Of a DNA stretch of 11,609 nt, positions 6,077 to 11,609 are shown in pieces; position 1 is the first letter of the stretch; every line of letters begins with the position of its first letter. The stretch covers positions 1 to 11,609 of the forward strand of contig QGVD01000091.1 of the NCBI GenBank assembly GCA_003242685.1, written 5' to 3'. A model generated the notes under the pieces. It was not told the DNA's origin. It saw nothing but the letters and a program-made list of their open reading frames with translations, and did no database searches. The position numbers and the translations under genes are program-made. Source of the DNA: Pseudomonadota bacterium. Its GTDB lineage: Bacteria > Pseudomonadota > Gammaproteobacteria > Steroidobacterales > Steroidobacteraceae.

Positions 6077-6910
6077 TCACTCGCGCGGCTTGATGAACTT
6101 CAGCGTGAAGCGGTCGCTCTCGCCGATCTGCGCGTACTTCTCCCGGTCCCGATCGCCCAGTCGGAACGTGGGCGGAAGCGTCCAGACTCCCTGCTCGTAG
6201 TCCTTGGTGTCGCGCGGATTCGCGTTGACCTCCGACTTCGCGACGAGGCGGAAGCCGGCGCGCTCGATCAGCTCGATCGCGTAGTCCTCGTTGACGTAGC
6301 CCGATTTCGCTCTGGGGTCCTGCGGCTTCGACGGATCGCCGCGATGCTCGACCACGCCGAGCACGCCGCCGGGCTTGAGCGCGAGGTACATCGCGGCGAA
6401 CGCTTCCGACGCCCAGTCCTCCGCCATCCAGTTGTGGATGTTGCGGAAGGTGAGAATCATGTCGACGGATTCGGGCGGCGCGAGCTCCGTATTGCGGGGA
6501 CCGAAGGCGGTCACGATGACCTCGCCGTAAAGGTCGGGTCTCGACCTGAGCTTGCGGTCGTACTCCTCGAGCAGTCGGGAGACGTAGCGGCTCTCCGGAT
6601 TCGGTACGTACTGCGCGGCGTAGTACCGGCCCGAGCCCTTCACGAGCGGCGCGATGATCTCGGTGTACCAGCCGGCGCCGGGCCATACCTCGACCACGCG
6701 CATCTCGGGACGGATTCCGAAGAACAGCAGCGTTTCCTTCGGATGGCGATAGACGTCGCGCGCCTTGTTCTCGGCGGAGCGGTGGTCGCCGGCGAGAATC
6801 CGCTCGAGAGCCGCCGCCGTTTCTTCACGCGAGGTGCCGCCCATCGAAACGCAGCCCGCCAGCATCGCAATCGCCGCGGCGAGCAGAGTCGTTCTCATGA
6901 ATGCCGACAT
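6077..6910 (-). CDS. Predicted lipoprotein with class I methyltransferase-like fold (COG4798-like)
   Basis: A 277-residue exported protein. Seen: a short signal with Arg, a hydrophobic core, and a lipobox LAGC with C20 as the predicted lipid-modified cysteine. The +2 residue is Val, not Asp, so sorting to the outer membrane is expected in a Gram-negative cell. The rest resembles a Rossmann-fold SAM methyltransferase: a motif I-like strand and loop VVEVWPGAGWYTE (72-84), a motif IV-like strand with DMILTFRNIHNW (150-161), LKPGGVLGVVEHR (178-190), and a motif with ERAGF near 216-220. This pattern fits the 'predicted methyltransferase' COG4798, whose members often carry signal peptides; that assignment is from memory. 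Whether it binds SAM outside the cytoplasm is unknown. The start at 6910 follows GGGGGAG, 6 nt upstream; a longer form from 6931 is less likely. Confidence 0.87.
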   Translation of the reverse strand: MSAFMRTTLLAAAIAMLAGCVSMGGTSREETAAALERILAGDHRSAENKARDVYRHPKETLLFFGIRPEMRVVEVWPGAGWYTEIIAPLVKGSGRYYAAQYVPNPESRYVSRLLEEYDRKLRSRPDLYGEVIVTAFGPRNTELAPPESVDMILTFRNIHNWMAEDWASEAFAAMYLALKPGGVLGVVEHRGDPSKPQDPRAKSGYVNEDYAIELIERAGFRLVAKSEVNANPRDTKDYEQGVWTLPPTFRLGDRDREKYAQIGESDRFTLKFIKPRE

Positions 6911-6972
6911 CGTCTCCCCCGTTCTTCGCAAGGGTCGAGACCCGCGCTGTCGGGCCCGCGCCCGCGTACGGG

Positions 6973-6978
6973 AGTGTA
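6973..6978 (-). promoter_or_regulatory. Candidate -10 box for the lipoprotein gene
   Basis: Minus-strand TACACT sits about 62 nt before ATG 6910, immediately after the T-tract of the RRM gene terminator. Its -35 would fall inside that terminator hairpin. The leader would include the Shine-Dalgarno GGGGGAG. Confidence 0.35.
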
Positions 6979-7010
6979 CTAAAGAAAGAACCCCGCGCGG
7001 GGCGGGGTTC
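6979..7010 (-). terminator. Rho-independent terminator of the RRM gene
   Basis: A perfect 9-bp inverted repeat, GAACCCCGC (6988-6996) and GCGGGGTTC (7002-7010), has a 5-nt loop and is followed on the minus strand by the T-rich tract TTTCTTTAG. This is the expected geometry for termination of the minus-strand RRM gene, whose stop is about 64 nt upstream of the hairpin. Confidence 0.85.
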
Positions 7011-7022
7011 GTGAAACCCTGA

Positions 7023-7049
7023 GCCGTCGTCCGCGGCGGCGGCGACGGC
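7023..7049 (-). other. GC-rich hairpin in the RRM gene 3' untranslated region
   Basis: GCCGTCG (7023-7029) pairs with CGACGGC (7043-7049), with an inner CCGC/GCGG stem and a single-base bulge. It lies between the RRM stop codon and the intrinsic terminator. No T-tract follows, so an mRNA-stabilising or incidental role is more likely than termination. Confidence 0.45.
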
Positions 7050-7073
7050 GATACAGAGTTCCGGCAGGGCGCT

Positions 7074-7355
7074 CTAGCGGCGGAAGGGACCGCCGCCCGG
7101 GCGCGGGCGCTGTGGACGTTCCTGGGCTTCGTTCACGCGCAGCGGACGTCCGTTCATCTGATAACCGTTCAGAGCCTGAATCGCGCTCTGTGCCTCGTTC
7201 GGAGGCATGTCCACGAAACCGAAACCGCGCGGCTTGCCGGTTTCGCGGTCGTTTATCAGTTTCACGGAGTCCACCTTGCCATGACGTTCAAAGAGAACCC
7301 GGACATCCTGTTCGGTGGCGCTGAAGGGGAGGTTCCCCACGTAGATCGTCGTCAT
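7074..7355 (-). CDS. Single-RRM RNA-binding protein
   Basis: A 93-residue cytoplasmic RNA-binding protein made of one RNA recognition motif and a short Arg/Pro/Gly tail. Seen: RNP2 IYVGNL (4-9) and RNP1 RGFGFVDM (43-50), with the aromatic residues Y5, F45 and F47 that stack on RNA bases, then a C-terminal tail from about residue 79 (RPQRPRPGGGPFRR). Such bacterial RRM proteins, best known from cyanobacteria (Rbp) but also found in proteobacteria, are often cold- or stress-induced and bind RNA with loose specificity; that is family knowledge. The gene stands alone, with a long non-coding region upstream and a strong terminator downstream, so it is probably its own transcription unit. A GAG about 7 nt before the ATG can serve as ribosome site. 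The family call is secure; the targets are unknown. Confidence 0.95.
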   Translation of the reverse strand: MTTIYVGNLPFSATEQDVRVLFERHGKVDSVKLINDRETGKPRGFGFVDMPPNEAQSAIQALNGYQMNGRPLRVNEAQERPQRPRPGGGPFRR

Positions 7356-7785
7356 CCAGCGGTCTCACTGAAAAGCGGACAGCGGCGAGCCGAGCGGGTC
7401 GGTCGCATGTCCCGCGTTGGACTTCTGACAGGTCAAGGCTTCAAGGCACACGATCGGCGGAATTGCAATGCGCAGCGCTTGGGCCTGCGGCCTGCACCAT
7501 CGTTCGGGCATGACCGAGGAGTGCCGGGCGGGAAGAGACGAGCTTCAACACACTCAAAGCGCGCTCGATCAATGCGGATCCGAACGTGCCGGATGCTACT
7601 CCCGAGCTTTGCGGGAATCAAACATCGGAAACATGGGCGCGAGGCTCTCGCGACCCGTGTGGAACAGCGGCAAAATCATCGATCCCGTCGTGCCGCGGTG
7701 CGAAATTTAGAACTTGTCTATTTTCATTCTCATTACGCGCACGTTGCCGCGTTCCGATGCGCGGATCATCTGAAGGATCGGTGTG
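7356..7785. other. Gene-poor spacer upstream of the RRM gene
   Basis: No credible gene is visible on either strand; the short frames are Arg/Ser-rich without recognisable domains. An AT-rich island at about 7706-7735 breaks the GC-rich background and includes a minus-strand AATGAGAATGAAAAT that partly resembles a Fur-type repeat. A small CCCG/CGGG hairpin lies near 7603-7617. Because the RRM gene is transcribed away from here, part of the spacer may be its promoter and a long 5' leader. Confidence 0.5.
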
Positions 7786-7804
7786 CGCGCCCTTCCCCGG
7801 CGCG
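7786..7804 (-). other. Hairpin just after the speA stop codon
   Basis: CGCGCC (7786-7791) and GGCGCG (7799-7804) form a 6-bp stem with a 7-nt loop, 5 nt downstream of the speA stop on the minus strand. No T-tract follows, so termination by this element is doubtful; it could protect the 3' end of the message. Confidence 0.35.
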
Positions 7805-7809
7805 ATCGA

Positions 7810-9798
7810 TCAGTTACCGGAGCGTGCCGGTTCCAGATAGGAATAGCCGTCGAGCTCGCTCTCGTAGAAGCGCTTGAGGTGCTGACTTTCCGCGATGGTC
7901 ATGCGGCCGTCGCGGATGGCACGCTCGCAGTCGCGCGCGAGAGCGGGATAGAGCTCCTCGACGTCGTACTCCATGTACTCGAGCACCTGGTTCGCGGTGT
8001 CACCCTTGACGATCTCCTCGATCCACCAGCCGCCCTCGTCGTGCAGGCGGATGTGGACGACGTGCGTGTCGCCGAAGAGATTGTGCAGATCGCCTAGCGT
8101 CTCCTGATACGCGCCGACGAGGAACGCGGCGAGGTAATAGTCCTCGCCGGGCCGGAGCTCGTGCAGCTCGAGCGCGCGTTTCACGTCGCGCAGGCTCACG
8201 AAGCGGTCGATCTTGCCGTCCGAGTCGCACGTGATGTCCGCGAGCACGCCGGTGCGCGTCGGTTGCTCGTCGAGCCGATGGATCGGCATGATCGGGAAGA
8301 GCTGGTCGATCGCCCAGCTGTCGGGCAGCGACTGGAACACCGAGAAGTTGCAGAAATAGATGTCCGAGAGGATCGTCTCGAGGTTCTCGAGCTCCTCCGG
8401 CCGCCGGTCGAGCTTGCGGCAGCAGTCGCGGATCTTCGCGCAGGTCGCCCAGTAGAGGCGCTCGGCGAGACCGCGGAACTCGAGCGACAGGAGCCCGAGG
8501 TTGAACATCTGCAGCACCTGCTCGCGGGCCGTGAGCGCATCGTGATAGCACTCGACCAGACGCCGCTCACTCACCGAGCGGTAGGCCTCGAACAGGTCCT
8601 GGATGGGCTGGGGCAGCTCGTCATCGCCGTTGTAGTCCTCCGCCTCGCGCCCGGTGACCCGGAAGCGATCGAGCGCGGAGGAGCCGAGCGCGTTGAAGAT
8701 GAGCACGCTGTGGTAGGCGGCGATCGCGCGCCCCGATTCGCTGATGATCTTCGGGTGCGGGATGTCGCGTGCATTGCACACGCTCGCGATGCGGTAGACG
8801 ACGTCGCTCGCGTACTCGTTGAGCGTGTAGTTCATCGAGGAGCTGTAGTTCGTGCCGCTCCCGTCGTAGTCGACGCCGAGCCCGCCTCCCACGTCGATGT
8901 ACTGGAGCCCCGCGCCCATGAGCTTGAGCTCCGCGTACACGTGCGCGAGCTCGTTGACCGCGTCCTTCACGCGGCGGATGTCCTGGAGCTGGCTGCCCGG
9001 GTGGCAGTGCACCAGCTGCAGGCAGTCGAGCATGTCCCGCTCCTTGAGCACGTTGAAGAGCTCGAGGATCTCGGTCACGAACAGCCCGAACTTGGACTTC
9101 TCGCCGGCCGACTCGCGCCACCGGCCCGAGCCTTCGCTGAAGAGCTTCACGCGCACGCCGATGCGCGGCCGTACGCCGTACTTCTCGGCGTGCTTGAGGA
9201 TGAGCTCGAGCTCGCCGAAGTTCTCGACCACCGGGATGATGGTGCGGCCGAGCTTGGTCGCGAGCGTCACGGCTTCGATGTAGCTGTCGTCCTTGAAGCC
9301 GTTGCAGACGATGAGACGGTCTGAAGCGTTCTCGGTCATCGCCATCACGGCGAGCAGCTCGGGCTTCGAGCCCACCTCGAGCCCGAGGCCGAACTCCCTG
9401 CCGTAGCGGAAGACTTCCTCGACCACGAGGCGCTGCTGGTTCACCTTGATCGGGAACACGGCGGCGTAGCCGTTCTGATACTCGTTCTCGGCGATCGCCT
9501 GAGCGAACGCTGCGTACAGATGCTTCAGGCGGTGCGCGAGGATGTCCGAGAAGCGCACCACCACCGGCGTGGTCAGATCGCGCGCCTTGAGGCCCTCGAC
9601 GACCTCGAAGAGATCGATCTCGCGGCCCGGCTGCGTGTCCGGACGCACGACGACGTGTCCCGCTTCGTTGATGGAGAAATAGCCCTTGCCCCAGGCGTTG
9701 ACGTGGTAGAGCTCGAGCGAGTCCTCGATGCGCCACGGGCGGGCGGGGTTGAACCTGCGGGTTTCGCCCTTCACGACGGAGTTGGGATCTGCGGCCAC
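7810..9798 (-). CDS. speA: Biosynthetic arginine decarboxylase
   Basis: PLP-dependent decarboxylase converting arginine to agmatine, the first step of the agmatine route to putrescine and spermidine. It belongs to the alanine-racemase-fold (group IV) family with SpeA of E. coli. Seen, numbered from GTG 9798: FPIKVNQ with the PLP lysine K118, GLEVGSKPEL, GVRVKL, GEKSKFGL, HCHPGSQ, DVGGGLGVDYDGS, a phosphate-binding ISESGRAI, FSVFQSLPDSWAIDQLFP, and ITCDSDG with the catalytic Cys at about 524. The 662 residues match the usual ~630-660. Alternative starts are TTG 9822 (24 nt earlier, inside or next to a hairpin) and GTG 9774. GTG 9798 is preferred for the GGAG/GAGG just upstream, with moderate certainty. 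It lies downstream of sseA on the same strand, with about 110 nt and a likely promoter between. Confidence 0.96.
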   Translation of the reverse strand: MAADPNSVVKGETRRFNPARPWRIEDSLELYHVNAWGKGYFSINEAGHVVVRPDTQPGREIDLFEVVEGLKARDLTTPVVVRFSDILAHRLKHLYAAFAQAIAENEYQNGYAAVFPIKVNQQRLVVEEVFRYGREFGLGLEVGSKPELLAVMAMTENASDRLIVCNGFKDDSYIEAVTLATKLGRTIIPVVENFGELELILKHAEKYGVRPRIGVRVKLFSEGSGRWRESAGEKSKFGLFVTEILELFNVLKERDMLDCLQLVHCHPGSQLQDIRRVKDAVNELAHVYAELKLMGAGLQYIDVGGGLGVDYDGSGTNYSSSMNYTLNEYASDVVYRIASVCNARDIPHPKIISESGRAIAAYHSVLIFNALGSSALDRFRVTGREAEDYNGDDELPQPIQDLFEAYRSVSERRLVECYHDALTAREQVLQMFNLGLLSLEFRGLAERLYWATCAKIRDCCRKLDRRPEELENLETILSDIYFCNFSVFQSLPDSWAIDQLFPIMPIHRLDEQPTRTGVLADITCDSDGKIDRFVSLRDVKRALELHELRPGEDYYLAAFLVGAYQETLGDLHNLFGDTHVVHIRLHDEGGWWIEEIVKGDTANQVLEYMEYDVEELYPALARDCERAIRDGRMTIAESQHLKRFYESELDGYSYLEPARSGN

Positions 9799-9822
9799 GT
9801 GCCTCGTGACTCCAAAACGCAA

Positions 9823-9853
9823 GTGGCTGGGCCCCCGCAGGGCTACCAGCCAC
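9823..9853 (-). promoter_or_regulatory. Strong hairpin in the speA leader / after sseA
   Basis: GTGGCTGG (9823-9830) pairs perfectly with CCAGCCAC (9846-9853), and the inner GCCC/GGGC extends the stem across a 2-nt bulge. On the minus strand it is followed by TTGCGTTTTGGAG, so it could be a weak intrinsic terminator for sseA, an attenuator or a translation-control hairpin before speA. It ends 24 nt before the preferred speA start. Confidence 0.6.
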
Positions 9854-9883
9854 GAACCGGATTTCAGATTTCAGCTGGCGCGC

Positions 9884-9910
9884 ACGATAGCAAAAGACGA
9901 TCGGAGTCTA
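9884..9910 (-). promoter_or_regulatory. speA: Candidate speA promoter
   Basis: On the minus strand, TAGACT (9905-9910, overlapping the sseA stop) and an extended -10 TGCTATCGT (box at 9884-9889) are separated by about 15 nt. Transcription from here would give an ~80-nt leader containing the hairpin at 9823-9853. Confidence 0.4.
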
Positions 9911-10753
9911 CAGTCCGCGTGCGACCGGACGTGCGGGATCGCGGATCCACTCGCTCCACGAGCCGGCGTAGAGCCGGCCGCCGGGCAGGCCGGCGATCTC
10001 GAGCGCGAGCAGGTTGTGACAGGCAGTGACGCCCGAGCCGCACATCGCGACCACTCGGCGCGCCTCGGCGGATCCGAGGGTCTGCAGCCAGCGGCGCCGC
10101 AGCTCCCCGGGAGGCAGGAACCGGCCGTCTGCCCCGAGATTGTGCGCGTAAGGATGATTGCGCGCGCCCGGCACGTGGCCGGCGACGGGATCGATCGTCT
10201 CGTTCTCGCCCGCGAAGCGATCCGCCGCGCGCGCATCGACGAGCTCGATCTCGCCGCGGGCGAGCGCCTGCTCGACCTCGGAAGTGGACAGCACGGCCCG
10301 GGTGTCCGGCTGCGGAACGAACGTACACGGTGCGCGTGAAGCAGGCTCGCTCGTGACGGGCAGACCCGCGGCCCGCCAGGCCGCGAAGCCTCCGTCCAGC
10401 ACCGCGACGCGCCGCGCGCCGAGCCAGCGCAGCAGCCACCAGGCGCGCGCCGCGAACGCGCCGTTGCCCTGATCGTAGGCGATCACCTGCACCGTGTGAT
10501 CGATGCCCCAGCGGCCCAGCGTCGCAGCGAGCTGCTGCGGATCGGGGAGCGGATGGCGTCCCGTGTGCGGACCCACGGGGCCGGACAGGTCGCGCTCGAG
10601 GTGCGCGTACTGAGCTCCCGGGATGTGTGCCGCCGCGTACTCGCTCTCGCCCCAGCCGGGTCGCATGAGATCGAAGCGGCAGTCGAGAATCGCGAGCTCG
10701 CTGTCACCGAGAAGAGAGGCGAGCTCGGCAGGCTGGATCAGCGTCTGGTACAT
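9908..10753 (-). CDS. sseA: 3-mercaptopyruvate / thiosulfate sulfurtransferase
   Basis: Two-domain rhodanese-family enzyme transferring sulfur from 3-mercaptopyruvate (or thiosulfate) to a thiol or cyanide acceptor through a cysteine persulfide. Seen: an inactive N-terminal rhodanese domain (about 8-135) with LDCRFDL, HIPGAQYAHLERDL and VIAYDQGNGAFAARAWWLLRW, then a catalytic domain (about 155-275) with LVDARAADRF, GHVPGARNHPYAHNL and the active-site loop C238-GSGVT. The CGSGV(T) loop is typical of mercaptopyruvate sulfurtransferases, while thiosulfate-type rhodaneses usually have a CRKGVT loop; hence the call. The length, 281 residues, equals that of E. coli SseA. The start is ATG 10753: GAGGA lies 9 nt upstream, and the much longer open frame beyond it is non-coding shadow of the divergent GST gene. 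The function is well supported; the preferred donor is inferred. Confidence 0.93.
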   Translation of the reverse strand: MYQTLIQPAELASLLGDSELAILDCRFDLMRPGWGESEYAAAHIPGAQYAHLERDLSGPVGPHTGRHPLPDPQQLAATLGRWGIDHTVQVIAYDQGNGAFAARAWWLLRWLGARRVAVLDGGFAAWRAAGLPVTSEPASRAPCTFVPQPDTRAVLSTSEVEQALARGEIELVDARAADRFAGENETIDPVAGHVPGARNHPYAHNLGADGRFLPPGELRRRWLQTLGSAEARRVVAMCGSGVTACHNLLALEIAGLPGGRLYAGSWSEWIRDPARPVARGL

Positions 10754-10794
10754 GCGGCACGGTCCTCGCGTTTCGGGGGCAGGCGGCGTGTGGC

Positions 10795-10800
10795 TACAAT
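10795..10800 (+). promoter_or_regulatory. Candidate -10 box of the glutathione S-transferase gene
   Basis: TACAAT (5 of 6 to TATAAT) lies 28 nt before ATG 10829, in the 75-nt gap shared with divergent sseA. A weak -35-like TTCGGG sits 17 nt upstream. The implied leader is about 22 nt with only a weak GAAG as ribosome site. Confidence 0.5.
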
Positions 10801-10828
10801 CCACGATTCCACAAGAACGACGAAGCCT

Positions 10829-11518
10829 ATGGCAATCGACGTCTACTGGGGCAGCGGGAGCGCGTACTCGTGGCGCGTGCTCCTCGCGCTCGAGTACAAG
10901 CGGCTCCCGTACCGCAGTCACCTGCTGCAGTTCTCCAAGCAGGAGCACAAGTCGCCGCAGATCCTCGCGCTCAACTTCCGCGGGCGGGTGCCCATCATCA
11001 AGGACGGCGACTACGTCTGCTTCGAGTCGCTCGCGATCCTCTACTACCTCGACCTCAAGTATCCCGAGCCGCCCATCTTCGGCCGCACGCCGGAGGAGGC
11101 GGGCGTCATCATGCGCGTGATCTGCGAGTACCAGTCGTACGCCGAAGAGCCGCTCATGAAGATCGTGCGGGCGTTCTTCTTCAGGCAGCACGCCGGACGG
11201 CGCGACGAGCTCGCCGCCGCGATGCACGCGGTCGCGAGCGAAGCGCGCTCGATCGAGGCGCGGCTTTCGAAGTCGGACTGGATCGTGGGCGAGAGCTTCT
11301 CCGCGGCGGACATCGTGATCTTCCCCGGCATCCAGGTGCTGCTGCGCGCACTCGCCAAGCCCGAAGCCGAGGAGCTCTCCTCGCGCTTCCTGCCGCTCGA
11401 AGTGAACTATCCCGCGATCGCAGCCTGGATCGCGCGCGTCGAGCGCCTGCCGGGCTACGAGCGCACCTATCCGCCTCACTGGCGCGCCGACGCGGGTGGG
11501 GCACACCGCGCAGGGTAG
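10829..11518 (+). CDS. Glutathione S-transferase family protein
   Basis: A 229-residue cytosolic GST-like enzyme, expected to activate glutathione for conjugation, isomerisation or peroxide reduction; the substrate is unknown. Seen: an N-terminal thioredoxin-like domain (1-80) with VYWGSGSAYSWRVLLALEYK, where the Ser/Tyr residues at 10-14 are candidates for the glutathione-activating residue, the cis-proline in GRVPII (P55), and the glutathione-contacting ES pair (E66-S67) in FESLAILYYLD. An all-helical C-terminal domain follows (about 88-215) with the N-capping-type block WIVGESFSAADIVIFP. The motifs resemble bacterial beta/theta/zeta-like GSTs; the class is not assigned. ATG 10829 starts directly at the first beta strand. 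The gene is divergent from sseA and separated by 75 nt. No partner gene reveals a degradative pathway. Confidence 0.92.
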   Translation: MAIDVYWGSGSAYSWRVLLALEYKRLPYRSHLLQFSKQEHKSPQILALNFRGRVPIIKDGDYVCFESLAILYYLDLKYPEPPIFGRTPEEAGVIMRVICEYQSYAEEPLMKIVRAFFFRQHAGRRDELAAAMHAVASEARSIEARLSKSDWIVGESFSAADIVIFPGIQVLLRALAKPEAEELSSRFLPLEVNYPAIAAWIARVERLPGYERTYPPHWRADAGGAHRAG

Positions 11519-11538
11519 CGAGCACGGACGCTCACTGA

Positions 11539-11544
11539 TACCCT
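11539..11544 (+). promoter_or_regulatory. Candidate -10 box for the gene at the right edge
   Basis: TACCCT preceded by TGA lies about 60 nt before the ATG at 11605. It is a weak match without a clear -35; listed because it fits the position expected for a promoter of the next gene. Confidence 0.25.
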
Positions 11545-11604
11545 CGCGCATTTTGCGAAAGAGGGCCGTGCGCGCGTCGCGCGCAGGTCCGGCGACGAGG
11601 CCAC

Positions 11605-11609
11605 ATGAG
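11605..11609 (+). CDS. Possible start of a gene running off the right edge
   Basis: Only an ATG and two further bases are inside the window. GAGG at 11597-11600 lies 4 nt before the ATG, a plausible Shine-Dalgarno. Nothing can be said about the product. Confidence 0.3.

Noticed and set aside
7433..7621. A 62-codon minus-strand small protein gene
   Set aside because: Arg/Cys-rich random-looking translation, no ribosome site and no recognisable domain.
8161..9324. A 387-codon plus-strand open frame opposite speA
   Set aside because: Low-complexity composition without motifs, fully antisense to the clearly coding speA.
10754..11551. N-terminal extension of the sulfurtransferase frame, suggesting a fusion protein
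   Set aside because: The extension is antisense to the GST gene and has no domain. The ATG at 10753 has a ribosome site and gives exactly the family length.

Overview
The window looks like an ordinary housekeeping stretch of chromosome from a high-GC Gammaproteobacterium-like organism. The base and codon use, a biosynthetic SpeA of full proteobacterial type, a 281-residue SseA-type sulfurtransferase and many short convergent or divergent single-gene units all fit. A Steroidobacteraceae/Nevskiales-like placement is an inference only. I see no rRNA, tRNA, CRISPR array, insertion sequence or prophage.

Layout. 1-662: the 3' part of a HAD-family hydrolase gene, truncated at a low-complexity, possibly artefactual window edge. 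911-2199: two closely linked plus-strand genes of unknown function, probably one operon. 2206-3213: two minus-strand genes, a small conserved unknown and a Nudix hydrolase with ADP-ribose pyrophosphatase features. 3276-6064: two plus-strand genes, a small P-loop ATPase/kinase and a UvrD/PcrA-type helicase. 6077-7355: two minus-strand genes, a predicted outer-membrane lipoprotein with a methyltransferase-like fold (COG4798-like) and a single-RRM RNA-binding protein with a clear intrinsic terminator. 7356-7809: a gene-poor spacer. 7810-10753: minus-strand speA (arginine decarboxylase, first step of the agmatine route to putrescine) and sseA (3-mercaptopyruvate/thiosulfate sulfurtransferase). 10829-11518: a divergent glutathione S-transferase. 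The last bases seem to hold a ribosome binding site and the start codon of another plus-strand gene.

The genes do not form one pathway. DNA repair (helicase), nucleotide sanitation (Nudix), polyamine synthesis, sulfur transfer and glutathione chemistry are loosely related stress and housekeeping jobs. No new defence or mobile system is evident. The points most worth a second look are: the uncharacterised gene pair at 911-2199; several starts with a -10-like box only 6-9 nt upstream and no clear Shine-Dalgarno, suggesting leaderless mRNAs; a strong hairpin in the presumed speA leader; and an exported methyltransferase-like lipoprotein.
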